Shown one piece after another: positions 17,901 to 26,615 of a DNA stretch of 61,537 nt. The stretch covers positions 1 through 61,537 of the forward strand of contig QXXL01000077.1 of NCBI GenBank assembly GCA_009911505.1, written 5' to 3'. Positions within the stretch are counted from its first letter, which is position 1. Every line of letters begins with the position of its first letter. The notes under the pieces are model-generated. The model made no database searches. It saw nothing but the letters and a program-made list of their open reading frames with translations, and was not told the DNA's origin. A program made the translations under genes and the position numbers. Source of the DNA: Lachnospiraceae bacterium. GTDB taxonomy: Bacteria; Bacillota; Clostridia; Lachnospirales; Lachnospiraceae.

Positions 17901-19478
17901 AAAACCACGTTCATCAATACCGATATAAGCATCGTCATACCAGCCCTTATCTTCTAAATGTGCCGTCAAATCCTCCAGAAAATCGCCCCATACTGTATTG
18001 TACCTCTCGCTCCCTGCCCGGAAAGACTCACTCACTAATTCTCCGTTATCCCAGTAAGTAAACGAATTGTGCCACGGTGCAATACTGTAAAGTATGATTT
18101 TATCGCCAATTCCAAGCTCCTTGCAAAATGAAACCCAGTTATCAAAGTCGGTATAATCATATGTAAAGCTTCCATCGCTTTCTTTTGTCCATTTTACCAT
18201 AGAAGGATAGTGGATCTCGTTTTTACTGTAGGTCTGCTTGTTCCATGCATCCTCTGAAATCGTCGTAGTAATAGCATGTCCGCCGATTTCTTTATAAATC
18301 TGCATGGAAGATTCCATAATCTGATAGTGCTCCTCCGAAAACGGCTCCACATCATAATATTCTGCGCTGGTATACGGATACTGCCACAGCTCAATATCAA
18401 ACGTTTCTTTAAACATTTCCGCATCCGGCAGTTCCAGATCCTGAACAACAACAGAATATGTAAAGGACAGCGGCTCTTTAATCCCGTCAGCCACTGCGGT
18501 CAGGGTACCTGTATAAGTCCCGGCTTTGGCATTCTTAGGGATATCAAATTCCACCCACACTGGCTGCAGGCTGTTGTAGCCTAAGTCTACCGTACCGCCA
18601 TTCTGGTACAGAATATCAGCGGAATCACTCCTGTTTGCATCGGTAGCAGGAAAAACGTTGTTGATATTTACGTCATTTGCACGTCCGCCTGAGTAAGCCT
18701 TTGCGGATTTAATAAATATGGTCTTTACACATTCCGCCGGAAGCACATCCTTCCCATTTGTAAATGCACCCGCCGTAACACGTACGTTTTTTAAACTGCA
18801 GTTTTTGGAATAAAGCACAAGCTCACTCGTTGCCTTGTCGTTTTTCCATGCATACAGCTTCTCAGCAGTACGGCCCCTTCCTGCAATCTCCTCATAGCGG
18901 TCATTGGTATACTGCCAGTTGGTGTCTTCAATTGATCCGCCCAGATCCAGATCGCCTTCTATCTGCACTGGCGCTTTATGTGTTACCTGTGCATACGCCA
19001 CCTGGTTAACTACCTTATCGCCAGTCTTGTCATTGAGGGTCACAGATTTTAACACATGCTCCCCCTCCGTAAGGCCCTGCACAGTATAGACCGACTGCGC
19101 CTCTGTACGTGAGCTGCTGTACAAATCCACAGTCTGCTCATTACCTCCGTCCACCGTAAATGTTACCTTGCCATGGGCAGGGGCTTTTACGGCAAACACA
19201 GAGATCCCGCTTCCTTTGAAATGGATCTCATAAAAGCATTCTTCTGCCCTGTCGTCCGATGCCCCAAGATCAATGTAAGCCTCACTCGCATTATTCGTCC
19301 ACGATTTGCCCTCATATGCCGTGTACGAAAAATAATGATCTTTTGAAGAATTTTCATCAGATGGACGGACCGTCGTTACCATGTTCCCCTCTGCCCCCCA
19401 TACCGCACCCGGATAAGGCGACAGCGCTACCATACATGCCAGCAATAGGCAAAGCAGCCTTTTTCCAACTTGTTTCAT
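14934..19478 (-). CDS. giant secreted glycan-active protein: DUF4091 (GH123-like) + Big2 + sialidase-like + LRR5
   Basis: A 1514-residue secreted protein. The start is the ATG at 19478 behind AGGAGGAGTAACAAA; the 13 residues further upstream are untranslated leader. A signal peptide (1-29) is followed by beta domains to about 350. A DUF4091 region (about 355-700) contains YIGIDERGF, an adjacent Asp522-Glu523 pair like the substrate-assisted pair of GH123 N-acetylgalactosaminidases, and FLRWAYDAWVEDP. Then come a Big2 domain (about 785-840), a sialidase-like beta-propeller (about 870-1190) with Asp boxes SEDAGETW, SDDGGKTW and SDDEGETW, a Pro-Gln/Pro-Lys linker (about 1317-1345) and a BspA-like LRR5 C-terminus. 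It probably removes terminal sugars from host glycans. No LPXTG anchor is seen. Its paralogue is at 41215. Confidence 0.82.
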   Translation of the reverse strand: MKQVGKRLLCLLLACMVALSPYPGAVWGAEGNMVTTVRPSDENSSKDHYFSYTAYEGKSWTNNASEAYIDLGASDDRAEECFYEIHFKGSGISVFAVKAPAHGKVTFTVDGGNEQTVDLYSSSRTEAQSVYTVQGLTEGEHVLKSVTLNDKTGDKVVNQVAYAQVTHKAPVQIEGDLDLGGSIEDTNWQYTNDRYEEIAGRGRTAEKLYAWKNDKATSELVLYSKNCSLKNVRVTAGAFTNGKDVLPAECVKTIFIKSAKAYSGGRANDVNINNVFPATDANRSDSADILYQNGGTVDLGYNSLQPVWVEFDIPKNAKAGTYTGTLTAVADGIKEPLSFTYSVVVQDLELPDAEMFKETFDIELWQYPYTSAEYYDVEPFSEEHYQIMESSMQIYKEIGGHAITTTISEDAWNKQTYSKNEIHYPSMVKWTKESDGSFTYDYTDFDNWVSFCKELGIGDKIILYSIAPWHNSFTYWDNGELVSESFRAGSERYNTVWGDFLEDLTAHLEDKGWYDDAYIGIDERGFSAAAFDLIDSIKNSEGKSLKTAGAMDSFVEKKDLAMRVYDLNVGDTAAWAHPTEFEQVLKDREAANLRTTLYSCTGHIPGNFSLSLPAESYWSIINAGKMGTAGFLRWAYDAWVEDPLRDTTHSMFEAGDCFLIFPDEKDAENPQSKPSVRLERMAEGIRDVNKLKELEKKALENDIPEITEDIENLYNSIQTTAYGGSYMDDAMKEWITYEMSQFKAGVAQVANKYLYLAADSNGMYLEETQKWLYAKDTWKIPVKLMTGQADKTIIYKSSDSAVAAVDAEGVVTARKPGNAVITLINKASGYTQSVDITVTKYMSISNSLTDYKLPEEFLSDIEKDENDEKGRHYLGQPDMVMLNDERTLITVYPVGHGVGPIVMQVSEDAGETWKEKTDIPSSWSMSYETPTLYKLNMTNGKEKLILISGRPESFGAPTGGWDTSVSDDGGKTWSEFETFCETLENGSRNETVVAMASLIQLKDENGNYIDKWMGVYHNGTSFVNYKTYLTFDANGNQQWSTPEPYLTAYRSIEQTYQICEVGLFRSPDGKRIVGLARSQSHNNPATMFYSDDEGETWSEPVDLPGSLAGERHKAMYDPTDPTGQRLLVAFREIRYDLNGNNQFDGYSDWLAGDWIAWVGTYDDIMNQDEGQYRILLCEDWAANAKSGDTGYTGLVVQSDGTFIMDTYGHWDKEYSESLPNYNVYNDLCYIKQAKFKLSDLDGQVLGAFKEQLENELELVPQGAEAKYTKKTWEAMKKAEADAHKVLLDVNSSQNAYYAAYIALREARLALVMQGAQEEPEPKPEPKPDPQPQPQPQPQPQPQPSPEEIAEGKVYASGSYSYKVSSLSKKTVTITKAKSNKAKKITVPDSVKLGGVSYKVTAVADAAFKNNKQVTSVKVGKNVESIGKNAFAGCTKLKTVSLNSTKLKKIGNKAFYNCKKLTKITIKSTALTAVGKNALKGIDKKAQIKVPAKKLKKYKGLLAKKGQAKSVKIKK

Positions 19479-19599
19479 TTTGTTACTCCTCCTTTTTATT
19501 TTTATTTTTTGATACAAAAGTAAACGATAATAGAAAAACGCCGCCCATATGGCCCTTCCTGCCCTCCATGCTCAATTTACCCCCATACCAAACATATAC

Positions 19600-19641
19600 A
19601 AAAAAGCTCGCAGAAACTAACCATCTTCTGCGGGCTTTTTC
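19600..19641 (-). terminator. intrinsic terminator
   Basis: On the minus strand GCCCGCAGAA and TTTCTGCGAGC pair and are followed by TTTTTT, directly after the 47-residue gene. Confidence 0.75.
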
Positions 19642-19648
19642 TCCATTG

Positions 19649-19792
19649 CTAAGAAGCCAGTTCCCGTAAAATGACTTCTAACTGCTCAGTAAGCAGTTTA
19701 TCCTTTTTTATCAGATCCTCATGTTCCCGGATTAAGTTTTCCCGTTCCTGCATGATTTCCTGTACACGCTCCAACATTTCTGTTTTTGTCAT
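19649..19792 (-). CDS. 47-residue coiled-coil small protein
   Basis: A short gene starting MTKTEMLERVQEIMQE and ending ILRELAS, almost entirely charged heptad-like helix, so probably a coiled coil. It has a strong AGGAGGATAGGT ribosome binding site, sits 14 bp after glgP on the same strand and is followed by a clear terminator, which supports it as a real gene. No known function; a role with glycogen phosphorylase is only suggested by position. Confidence 0.7.
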   Translation of the reverse strand: MTKTEMLERVQEIMQERENLIREHEDLIKKDKLLTEQLEVILRELAS

Positions 19793-19806
19793 ACCTATCC
19801 TCCTTT

Positions 19807-22275
19807 TTATTCAACTTCCCGTTCTACATATAATTTATCCAGATGCCAGATATCATCCACGTATTCCTGAATCGTACGGTCAGATGAGAACTTTCCGGAA
19901 CACGCCGTATTTAACATCGCCATCTTTGCCCAGCGTTTCTCATCCTTGTAAGCTTCCACCACTTCCTTTTGCGCCTGCGCATAAGAGCGGAAATCGGCCA
20001 GAATAAAATATGTGTCCGCATAACGTGTAGACTGTGTATTCAACAGTGAATTGTACAGTTCGCGGAACAATTCGCTGTTATGCGGAGAATAAAACCCATT
20101 AATTAACTGCATCAGTACCTTGCGGATATCCTGGTCGCTGTTGAATATCTGCATCGGGTTGTAGTCCTGGTTCTTCTCATGGGCAATAACCTCATCAGAG
20201 CTCATACCAAAAATAAACATATTTTCTTTGCCGACTTCTTCTAGCATTTCCACGTTTGCGCCGTCCATCGTGCCAATTGTAACTGCGCCGTTTAACATAA
20301 ATTTCATATTGCCTGTGCCGCTTGCTTCTTTGCTTGCCGTGGAAATCTGTTCGCTGACATCAGCCGCCGCAAAAATCCACTCTGCATTGGACACCCTGTA
20401 ATCTTCAATAAATACGACTTTTAACTTGCCGCTTATGCTTGCATCATTATTAATTACTTCCGCAACGCTGTTGATCAGCTTAATCGTAAGCTTTGCGATC
20501 TTATAGCCTGCTGCTGCCTTTGCTCCGAAAATAAATGTGCGCGGATAAAATTCGCGGTCCGGATGCTCCTTTAATTCGTTGTACAGGTACATAATATGCA
20601 GGATATTTAGCAGCTGCCGTTTGTACTCGTGCAGACGTTTTACCTGTACGTCAAAAATAGAACGTGGATCTACATCGATGCCATTGTGCTCTTTGATATA
20701 TTTTGCCAGACGTACTTTGTTCTGGTATTTGATGTTCATAAATTCATGCTGCGCTTTTGCATCGTCCGCATACAGGGCAAGCTTTTTGATCCGGCTCAAA
20801 TCGGTAATCCATTCCGTTCCCACATGCTTTGTCACCCAGTCTGCCAAAAGCGGGTTGCCGTGCAGCAGGAAGCGGCGCTGTGTAATACCGTTCGTCTTAT
20901 TGTTGAATTTCTTCGGAAACATTTCGTAGAAATCTTTTAATTCCTGGTTCTTTAAGATTTCTGTGTGCAGCCTTGCCACCCCGTTTACGGAATAGCCCGC
21001 CGCAATTGCAAGGTGCGCCATTTTGACCTGGCCATTGTAGATAATAGCCATACGCTCTACTTTGCTGTTATCGCCCGGATATTGTTTCTGGATTTCTAAG
21101 ATAAACCTGCGGTTAATCTCTTCTACAATCTGGTAAATACGCGGCAGCAGCCTGGAAAAGATCTCAATCGGCCATTTCTCCAGCGCTTCCGCCATAATCG
21201 TATGGTTGGTATAAGCGCAGGTCTGAGTCGTAATCTCCCATGCGTCCTCCCATGCCAGATCCTCTTCGTCTAACAGGTAACGCATTAATTCTGCCACTGC
21301 TACAGTCGGATGCGTATCGTTTAACTGGAACGCCACCTTTTTCGGCAAATCGTGGATGTTGGTATGGTTCTTTTTAAACCGCGCTACCGCCCGCTGTACG
21401 CTTGCTGACACGAAGAAATACTGCTGCTTTAAGCGGAGTTCTTTTCCCGCAATGTGATTATCGTTTGGATAAAGTACCTCCACCAAATTCTTCGCTAAGT
21501 TTTCCTGCTCTACTGCCTTATGGTAATCGCCCTTGTCAAATGAATCCAGCTCAAAGCATTCAATCGGCTCCGCATCCCAGATCATAAGTGTGTTGACCAT
21601 ATGGTTATCGTATCCTAAAATCGGCATGTCATACGGTACGGCACGCACGACCTGGTAGCCTTCCTGCTGGAATTTAACCCTGCCGTCCGGGGTGTTGACT
21701 GCACGCACATAACCGCCAAATTTCACTTCATATGTGTATTCCGGACGGCGCAGCTCAAACGGATATCCGTCTTTTAGCCAGTTATCCGCCACTTCAATCT
21801 GGAAGCCGTCTTCGATCTTCTGCTTGAACATTCCGTAACGGTAACGGATCCCGCATCCATATGCCGAGTAGCCAAGCGTAGCCAAAGACTCCATAAAACA
21901 TGCCGCAAGCCTGCCTAGCCCTCCGTTCCCAAGCGCAGGATCACGCTCCTGATCTTCAATGACATTGATATCAAGGCCCATTTCCTTTAACGCTGCTTCC
22001 ACCTGCTTATAAGCAGTCAGGTTAATCAGGTTATTCCCCAAAGCGCGACCCATCAGAAATTCCATGGACATATAGTATACGACCTTTGGATCCTGCTTTT
22101 TCATACTGTTTTGTGTTTCCATCCACTGATCAATCACAACTTCCTTAACTGCATAAGATACCGCCTGGAACAGTTCCTGATCCGTCGCTTCCTCTAAGCT
22201 TTTGCGGTAAAGGGAACGTACGTTGTCCTTTACCTCTTTTTTAAATGCCTCTTTGTCAAAAATTGCTGTTTCCAT
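19807..22275 (-). CDS. glgP: glycogen/maltodextrin phosphorylase
   Basis: An 822-residue GT35 phosphorylase that releases glucose-1-phosphate from alpha-1,4-glucan. The PLP-lysine block EASGTGNMKFMLNGAVTIGT lies near residue 645-665. The N-terminal YYMSMEFLMGRALGNN and NGGLGRLAACFMES are diagnostic. Length is normal for the family. It lies six bases after ileS and just before the 47-residue gene, so it may share the ileS transcript as well as having its own start signals. Cytoplasmic. Confidence 0.95.
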   Translation of the reverse strand: METAIFDKEAFKKEVKDNVRSLYRKSLEEATDQELFQAVSYAVKEVVIDQWMETQNSMKKQDPKVVYYMSMEFLMGRALGNNLINLTAYKQVEAALKEMGLDINVIEDQERDPALGNGGLGRLAACFMESLATLGYSAYGCGIRYRYGMFKQKIEDGFQIEVADNWLKDGYPFELRRPEYTYEVKFGGYVRAVNTPDGRVKFQQEGYQVVRAVPYDMPILGYDNHMVNTLMIWDAEPIECFELDSFDKGDYHKAVEQENLAKNLVEVLYPNDNHIAGKELRLKQQYFFVSASVQRAVARFKKNHTNIHDLPKKVAFQLNDTHPTVAVAELMRYLLDEEDLAWEDAWEITTQTCAYTNHTIMAEALEKWPIEIFSRLLPRIYQIVEEINRRFILEIQKQYPGDNSKVERMAIIYNGQVKMAHLAIAAGYSVNGVARLHTEILKNQELKDFYEMFPKKFNNKTNGITQRRFLLHGNPLLADWVTKHVGTEWITDLSRIKKLALYADDAKAQHEFMNIKYQNKVRLAKYIKEHNGIDVDPRSIFDVQVKRLHEYKRQLLNILHIMYLYNELKEHPDREFYPRTFIFGAKAAAGYKIAKLTIKLINSVAEVINNDASISGKLKVVFIEDYRVSNAEWIFAAADVSEQISTASKEASGTGNMKFMLNGAVTIGTMDGANVEMLEEVGKENMFIFGMSSDEVIAHEKNQDYNPMQIFNSDQDIRKVLMQLINGFYSPHNSELFRELYNSLLNTQSTRYADTYFILADFRSYAQAQKEVVEAYKDEKRWAKMAMLNTACSGKFSSDRTIQEYVDDIWHLDKLYVEREVE

Positions 22276-22281
22276 AAACGT

Positions 22282-25200
22282 TCAGATTTCCTCCTTATCC
22301 AGCTTCTTTACCTCCAGGGTAATGTGCTCGCCGTTGATATTCCACTCTTTTACATATCCGCCAAGTGTGCCTGTAGTGATGCCGTCTGCTAAAACTTCCG
22401 CCGCAATCTGCTCTTTGTTGCGCCCGAAAATGGCATCTGCTTTTTCTCCCGGCTGATAAGAAACTGTAATTTTATCTGTCACTTCAAACCCTGCTTCCTT
22501 GCGCATGGTCTGGATTTTACTGATCAGCTCACGGACAAACCCTTCTTCTATCAATTCCGCTGTCAGGTTCGTATCCAACACGACCGTAATGTCATGATCC
22601 TGATCCGTTACATACCCTTCGGCCTGTGTCATGGTTATGAGCAGATCCTCCTCTAATAATACAATATTTTCCTCAATACTGTCAAGTTTTAGCATACCAG
22701 AAGACTTTAATTCTTCCATAGCCGCATTGCCGTCAAGCAGGGAAAGGACCTGTTTAATCTGGCCCAGGTGTTTGCCGTATTTGGGTCCTACGGTACGAAG
22801 CTGCGGCTTAAAGGAATAACTGGTATAAGCGCTGACATCATCGGAAAATTCCACTTGTTTTACATTTAACTCCTCTGCAATAATTTCGGTATAAAACGCT
22901 GGCAGCTCAAACGGCGCTTTCACATACATTGTGCCGATAGGCTGGCGGTTTTTGATATTGGCCATGTTGCGGCAGGCGCGGCCAAGCACAACTACTTTTA
23001 AAACCGCTTCCATATTCTTCTCAAGCTCTTTGTCGGTTACTGTAGAATCCGCCCTCGGGAAATCACACAGATGCACACTCATAGGCGCGTCCGGATCAAC
23101 ACTGCAGACTAAATTCCTGTAGATATCCTCCGCCATAAACGGAATCATCGGCGCCGCACACTTTGCCACGGTGACAAGCGCAGTATAAAGGGTCATATAT
23201 GCGTTGATTTTATCCTGCTCCATACCCTTTGCCCAAAAACGTTCCCGGCTCCTTCTGACATACCAGTTGCTCATCTCGTCCACAAAATTGTCAAGTGCGC
23301 GGGCGGCTTCCGGAATACGGTAGCTGCCCAGGCTAGTGTCCACATCCTCTATCAGGCTATTTAATTTGGACAAAAGCCACTTGTCCATGACAGAAAGCTT
23401 TTCATATTCCAACGTATACTTGCCCGCGTCAAACCCATCAATATTCGCGTATAACACAAAAAACGCATATGTGTTCCAGAGAGTGCCCATAAATTTGCGC
23501 TGCCCCTCCTGCACGGCTTTTCCATGGAAACGGTTCGGCAGCCAAGGCGCAGAGTTAATATAAAAATACCAGCGGATTGCATCTGCACCATATTTTTCAA
23601 GCGCTTCAAACGGATCGACGGCATTCCCTTTGGATTTGCTCATCTTCTGCCCATTTTCATCCTGTACATGACCAAGCACAATTACATTTTCATAGGGCGA
23701 TTTATTAAACAGCAACGTAGATTCTGCCATCAGAGAGTAAAACCACCCACGGGTCTGGTCAACCGCCTCAGAAATAAACTGCGCCGGAAACTGCTGCTCA
23801 AACAGCTCCTTGTTTTCAAATGGGTAATGGTGCTGTGCAAACGGCATAGCCCCTGAATCAAACCAGCAATCCACAACCTCGGGCACACGGTGCATAGTAC
23901 CGCCGCATTTGGGGCATTTAATCGTAACCTCGTCAATATACGGACGGTGCAGCTCAACATTAGCCGCATCTGCATTTCCGCTCTTTTGAGCCAGCTCGTC
24001 CCTTCCGCCGATACAGTCTTGATAGCCGCATCCGCATTCCCAGACATTTAAAGGCGTACCCCAGTAACGGTTCCTCGAAATCCCCCAATCCTGGATATTT
24101 TCAAGCCAGTCGCCGAACCTTCCCTTGCCAATAGACTCCGGAATCCAGTTAACCGTATTGTTGTTGCGGATCAAATCCTCTTTGACGGCCGTCATTTTCA
24201 CAAACCAGGATTCCCTTGCATAATAGATAAGCGGCGTATCGCAGCGCCAGCAGTGCGGGTATTCATGCTCGAACTTCGGCGCGTCAAACAGCAGCCCTTT
24301 TTCCTCAAGCTCTTTTAATACCATCGGGTCTGCCTTTTTAACAAACACGCCCGCGTAATTTGTCTCTTCGGCCATTTCGCCTTTGCTGTTGACAAGCTGT
24401 ACAAAAGGCAAATCGTATTTGCGTCCGACTGCGGCGTCATCCTCGCCAAATGCCGGGGCAATGTGTACAATACCAGTTCCGTCCGTCATGGTAACATAGC
24501 TGTCGCAGGTGATAAAATGGGCTTTTTTGCGCTGCTTTTCAATGATCTTATCTGCAAAGCCAAACAACGGCACGTATTCTTTACGCTCCAAATCCGTACC
24601 TTTATACTCCTGCAGCACTTCGTAGGCTGCATGGCCTTCTTCCCTGGAAATACCTCCTAAAACCTGATCCAACAGCGCCTTTGCCAAGTAATAGACATAT
24701 CCATCCGCCGCTTTTACCTTACAGTATATTTCTTCTGGGTTCACGCAGAGCGCAACATTACTGGGCAGCGTCCAGGGAGTCGTTGTCCACGCCAGAAAAT
24801 ACGCATCCTCGCCAGTAAGTTTAAACCGTACAATTGCAGAACGCTCCTTAACAGTTTTATACCCCTGGGCAACCTCCTGTGCAGACAGCGGCGTACCGCA
24901 GCGCGGGCAGTATGGGACTATTTTAAAGCCCTTGTACAAAAGCTTTTTGTCCCAGATCTGCTTTAACGCCCACCATTCCGATTCAATAAAATCATCGTGG
25001 TAGGTTACATACGGATCGTCCATATCCGCCCAAAAGCCTACCGTCCCGGAAAAATCCTCCCACATGCCTTTGTATTTCCAAACTGATTCCTTGCATTTTT
25101 TTAGAAACGGCTCCATGCCATATTCCTCAATCTGATCTTTGCCGTTTAATCCTAAAAGGCGTTCTACCTCCAGTTCCACCGGAAGCCCATGGGTGTCCCA

Positions 25201-25452
25201 TCCGGCTTTTCTTGGAACATATTTGCCTTTCATGGTCTGGTATCTGGGGATCATGTCTTTAATAACACGGGTTAAGACATGCCCGATATGGGGCTTACCG
25301 TTTGCGGTAGGCGGCCCATCATAAAATGTGTACGTTTCACCATCTTTGCGGTTCTCCATGCTTTTTTTGAAAATATTATTGTCTTTCCAAAACTGTTCGG
25401 TCTGTTTTTCACGCTCCACAAAATTAAGGTTTGTTTCGACTTTGTTGTACAT
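22282..25452 (-). CDS. ileS: isoleucyl-tRNA synthetase, type 2
   Basis: Charges tRNA-Ile. It has 1056 residues from the ATG at 25452 behind AGGAGGAAGCC; a longer reading would run into the T-box terminator and is rejected. The HIGH motif is in GKPHIGHVLTR, the KMSKS motif in GQKMSKSKGN, and the editing-domain and PEVVDCWFDSGAMPFA blocks are present. The length, the Cys-rich WECGCGYQDC and CPKCGG pair before that block and the absence of a C-terminal zinc finger fit the eukaryote-like type 2 enzyme (IleS2), a class known to tolerate mupirocin. Expression is controlled by an upstream T-box. Confidence 0.95.
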   Translation of the reverse strand: MYNKVETNLNFVEREKQTEQFWKDNNIFKKSMENRKDGETYTFYDGPPTANGKPHIGHVLTRVIKDMIPRYQTMKGKYVPRKAGWDTHGLPVELEVERLLGLNGKDQIEEYGMEPFLKKCKESVWKYKGMWEDFSGTVGFWADMDDPYVTYHDDFIESEWWALKQIWDKKLLYKGFKIVPYCPRCGTPLSAQEVAQGYKTVKERSAIVRFKLTGEDAYFLAWTTTPWTLPSNVALCVNPEEIYCKVKAADGYVYYLAKALLDQVLGGISREEGHAAYEVLQEYKGTDLERKEYVPLFGFADKIIEKQRKKAHFITCDSYVTMTDGTGIVHIAPAFGEDDAAVGRKYDLPFVQLVNSKGEMAEETNYAGVFVKKADPMVLKELEEKGLLFDAPKFEHEYPHCWRCDTPLIYYARESWFVKMTAVKEDLIRNNNTVNWIPESIGKGRFGDWLENIQDWGISRNRYWGTPLNVWECGCGYQDCIGGRDELAQKSGNADAANVELHRPYIDEVTIKCPKCGGTMHRVPEVVDCWFDSGAMPFAQHHYPFENKELFEQQFPAQFISEAVDQTRGWFYSLMAESTLLFNKSPYENVIVLGHVQDENGQKMSKSKGNAVDPFEALEKYGADAIRWYFYINSAPWLPNRFHGKAVQEGQRKFMGTLWNTYAFFVLYANIDGFDAGKYTLEYEKLSVMDKWLLSKLNSLIEDVDTSLGSYRIPEAARALDNFVDEMSNWYVRRSRERFWAKGMEQDKINAYMTLYTALVTVAKCAAPMIPFMAEDIYRNLVCSVDPDAPMSVHLCDFPRADSTVTDKELEKNMEAVLKVVVLGRACRNMANIKNRQPIGTMYVKAPFELPAFYTEIIAEELNVKQVEFSDDVSAYTSYSFKPQLRTVGPKYGKHLGQIKQVLSLLDGNAAMEELKSSGMLKLDSIEENIVLLEEDLLITMTQAEGYVTDQDHDITVVLDTNLTAELIEEGFVRELISKIQTMRKEAGFEVTDKITVSYQPGEKADAIFGRNKEQIAAEVLADGITTGTLGGYVKEWNINGEHITLEVKKLDKEEI

Positions 25453-25544
25453 GGCTTCCTCCTGATCTTTTATTAAAAATAATACTGTCCACGCCATACC
25501 AGGTACTGCCTGGCACACTGCACCCCAAAAGGCGTAAACAATAA

Positions 25545-25800
25545 AAAAAGCCCTCTTCCTGTAATAGGACGAAGGGCTTTGCATCGTTGTACCACCTGTT
25601 ACAGCATACTTGGGAATAAACCTCCCGCATATACGATTCCCGTAACGTGGGAATGGGCGTCAGCGCTTACTCTCGTGGTACAGATTTCGGGCTGCAACTT
25701 GGAAGTGATATTCAGATATATGCGACTCATACCGGCTCTCACCATCCCGGCTCGCTTTGATTTTTGCATAGTATCTTACTGTCTTCGTCATCGTCTTTTG
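25545..25800 (-). promoter_or_regulatory. T-box riboswitch (isoleucine) upstream of ileS
   Basis: On the minus strand the leader carries the GATGGTGAGAGCC distal stem I block, an ATATCACTT segment with a candidate ATC (Ile) specifier, and the T-box AACAGGTGGTACAACG (25581-25602 region). A terminator hairpin AAAGCCCT(C/T)... with a T-run follows at 25545-25581. Uncharged tRNA-Ile should stabilise the antiterminator and allow ileS transcription. Confidence 0.9.
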
Positions 25801-25807
25801 CATAGAT

Positions 25808-25836
25808 AGTATAAGCGGGGCAAGCGGGTTTGTCAA
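25808..25836 (-). promoter_or_regulatory. strong promoter of the ileS T-box leader
   Basis: A perfect TTGACA -35 (25831-25836) and TATACT -10 (25808-25813) with a 17-bp spacer, just upstream of the T-box leader. Confidence 0.8.
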
Positions 25837-25868
25837 GGGGAAAACATTCCCCTTATTCCCCCTCCACC

Positions 25869-26537
25869 TTAAAATGTATCATCCATAACCCCGTCTTTGA
25901 AACCATCATCTTCATCCCAGTCAAAAGACGGATATCCATAATCGTCTAAATAGCCGTCATTATAGTCATCTTCATAGTCGTCTTCATAGTCGTCTTCAAA
26001 CTGGCGCTCTAAGCTTCTTTGAAGTTGACGCTGGAAATCTTCCTGATAATTAATACTCCCCATAAACCCAATAAAAAACACCATAAACAAAAATATAGAC
26101 AGTACAGATGTTATGATGCCACCTATTGCCATCCCCTTTTTACAGCCTGGCTTCGTAAGCTGCAGGATACCGAATACTACTGCCAAAACCGCAAGCGGTA
26201 TATTGATGCAGGTACAAAACAAAAGCAAAGAAACAATCCCAATGGAAAGTGAAGCAATCCCAAACCCCTGGCTGACAGGCTCGTATGCCTGCCGGTATCC
26301 CTGCCCTTTTGCTTCCTGGCTGTAGGTACTATTCCAATCCTGGGATGTGTCATGGTATTCACCCTGCTTCTGATGCGTCCCTGCTTTATAAATCCCTTCC
26401 TGCGGCAAATCCTGCGCCGGTCCCTGCTGCGCACCGTTTTGATCCTGATATGCTGCAAAAGCATCCTGCCCGTCGGCGCCGGACTGTGGTTTCCTGAGAT
26501 CCACGGGCGTATGGCTTCCCTCATATTCTTCATTCAT
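25869..26537 (-). CDS. membrane protein with DUF4190-like core and acidic tail
   Basis: 222 residues from the ATG at 26537, behind GGAGGATTGGTTAC; a TTG seven codons upstream overlaps that signal and is rejected. A Gln/Gly/Asp-rich cytosolic N-terminus of about 90 residues precedes GFGIASLSIGIVSLLLFC and a second pair of hydrophobic segments with LTKPGCKKGMAIGGI between them, as in DUF4190-type small membrane proteins. The C-terminus is an acidic repeat of EDDYEDDY units. The acidic tail could bind cations, but no function is known. Confidence 0.65.
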   Translation of the reverse strand: MNEEYEGSHTPVDLRKPQSGADGQDAFAAYQDQNGAQQGPAQDLPQEGIYKAGTHQKQGEYHDTSQDWNSTYSQEAKGQGYRQAYEPVSQGFGIASLSIGIVSLLLFCTCINIPLAVLAVVFGILQLTKPGCKKGMAIGGIITSVLSIFLFMVFFIGFMGSINYQEDFQRQLQRSLERQFEDDYEDDYEDDYNDGYLDDYGYPSFDWDEDDGFKDGVMDDTF

Positions 26538-26582
26538 GTAACCAATCCTCCATTTCAAACAAAAAAAACTTTATCTATCTGC

Positions 26583-26611
26583 ATTATATCAAATGGAGGT
26601 TACGGTGTAAA
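26583..26611 (-). promoter_or_regulatory. promoter of the 25869-26537 membrane protein gene
   Basis: TTTACA (26606-26611) and TATAAT (26583-26588) on the minus strand with a 17-bp spacer, in the gap after the SOD-like gene. Confidence 0.65.
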
Positions 26612-26615
26612 GCAG

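Noticed and set aside
25453..25584. 44-residue extension of IleRS
   Set aside because: It would be read from the T-box terminator region; the ATG at 25452 has a strong binding site and fits the family N-terminus.
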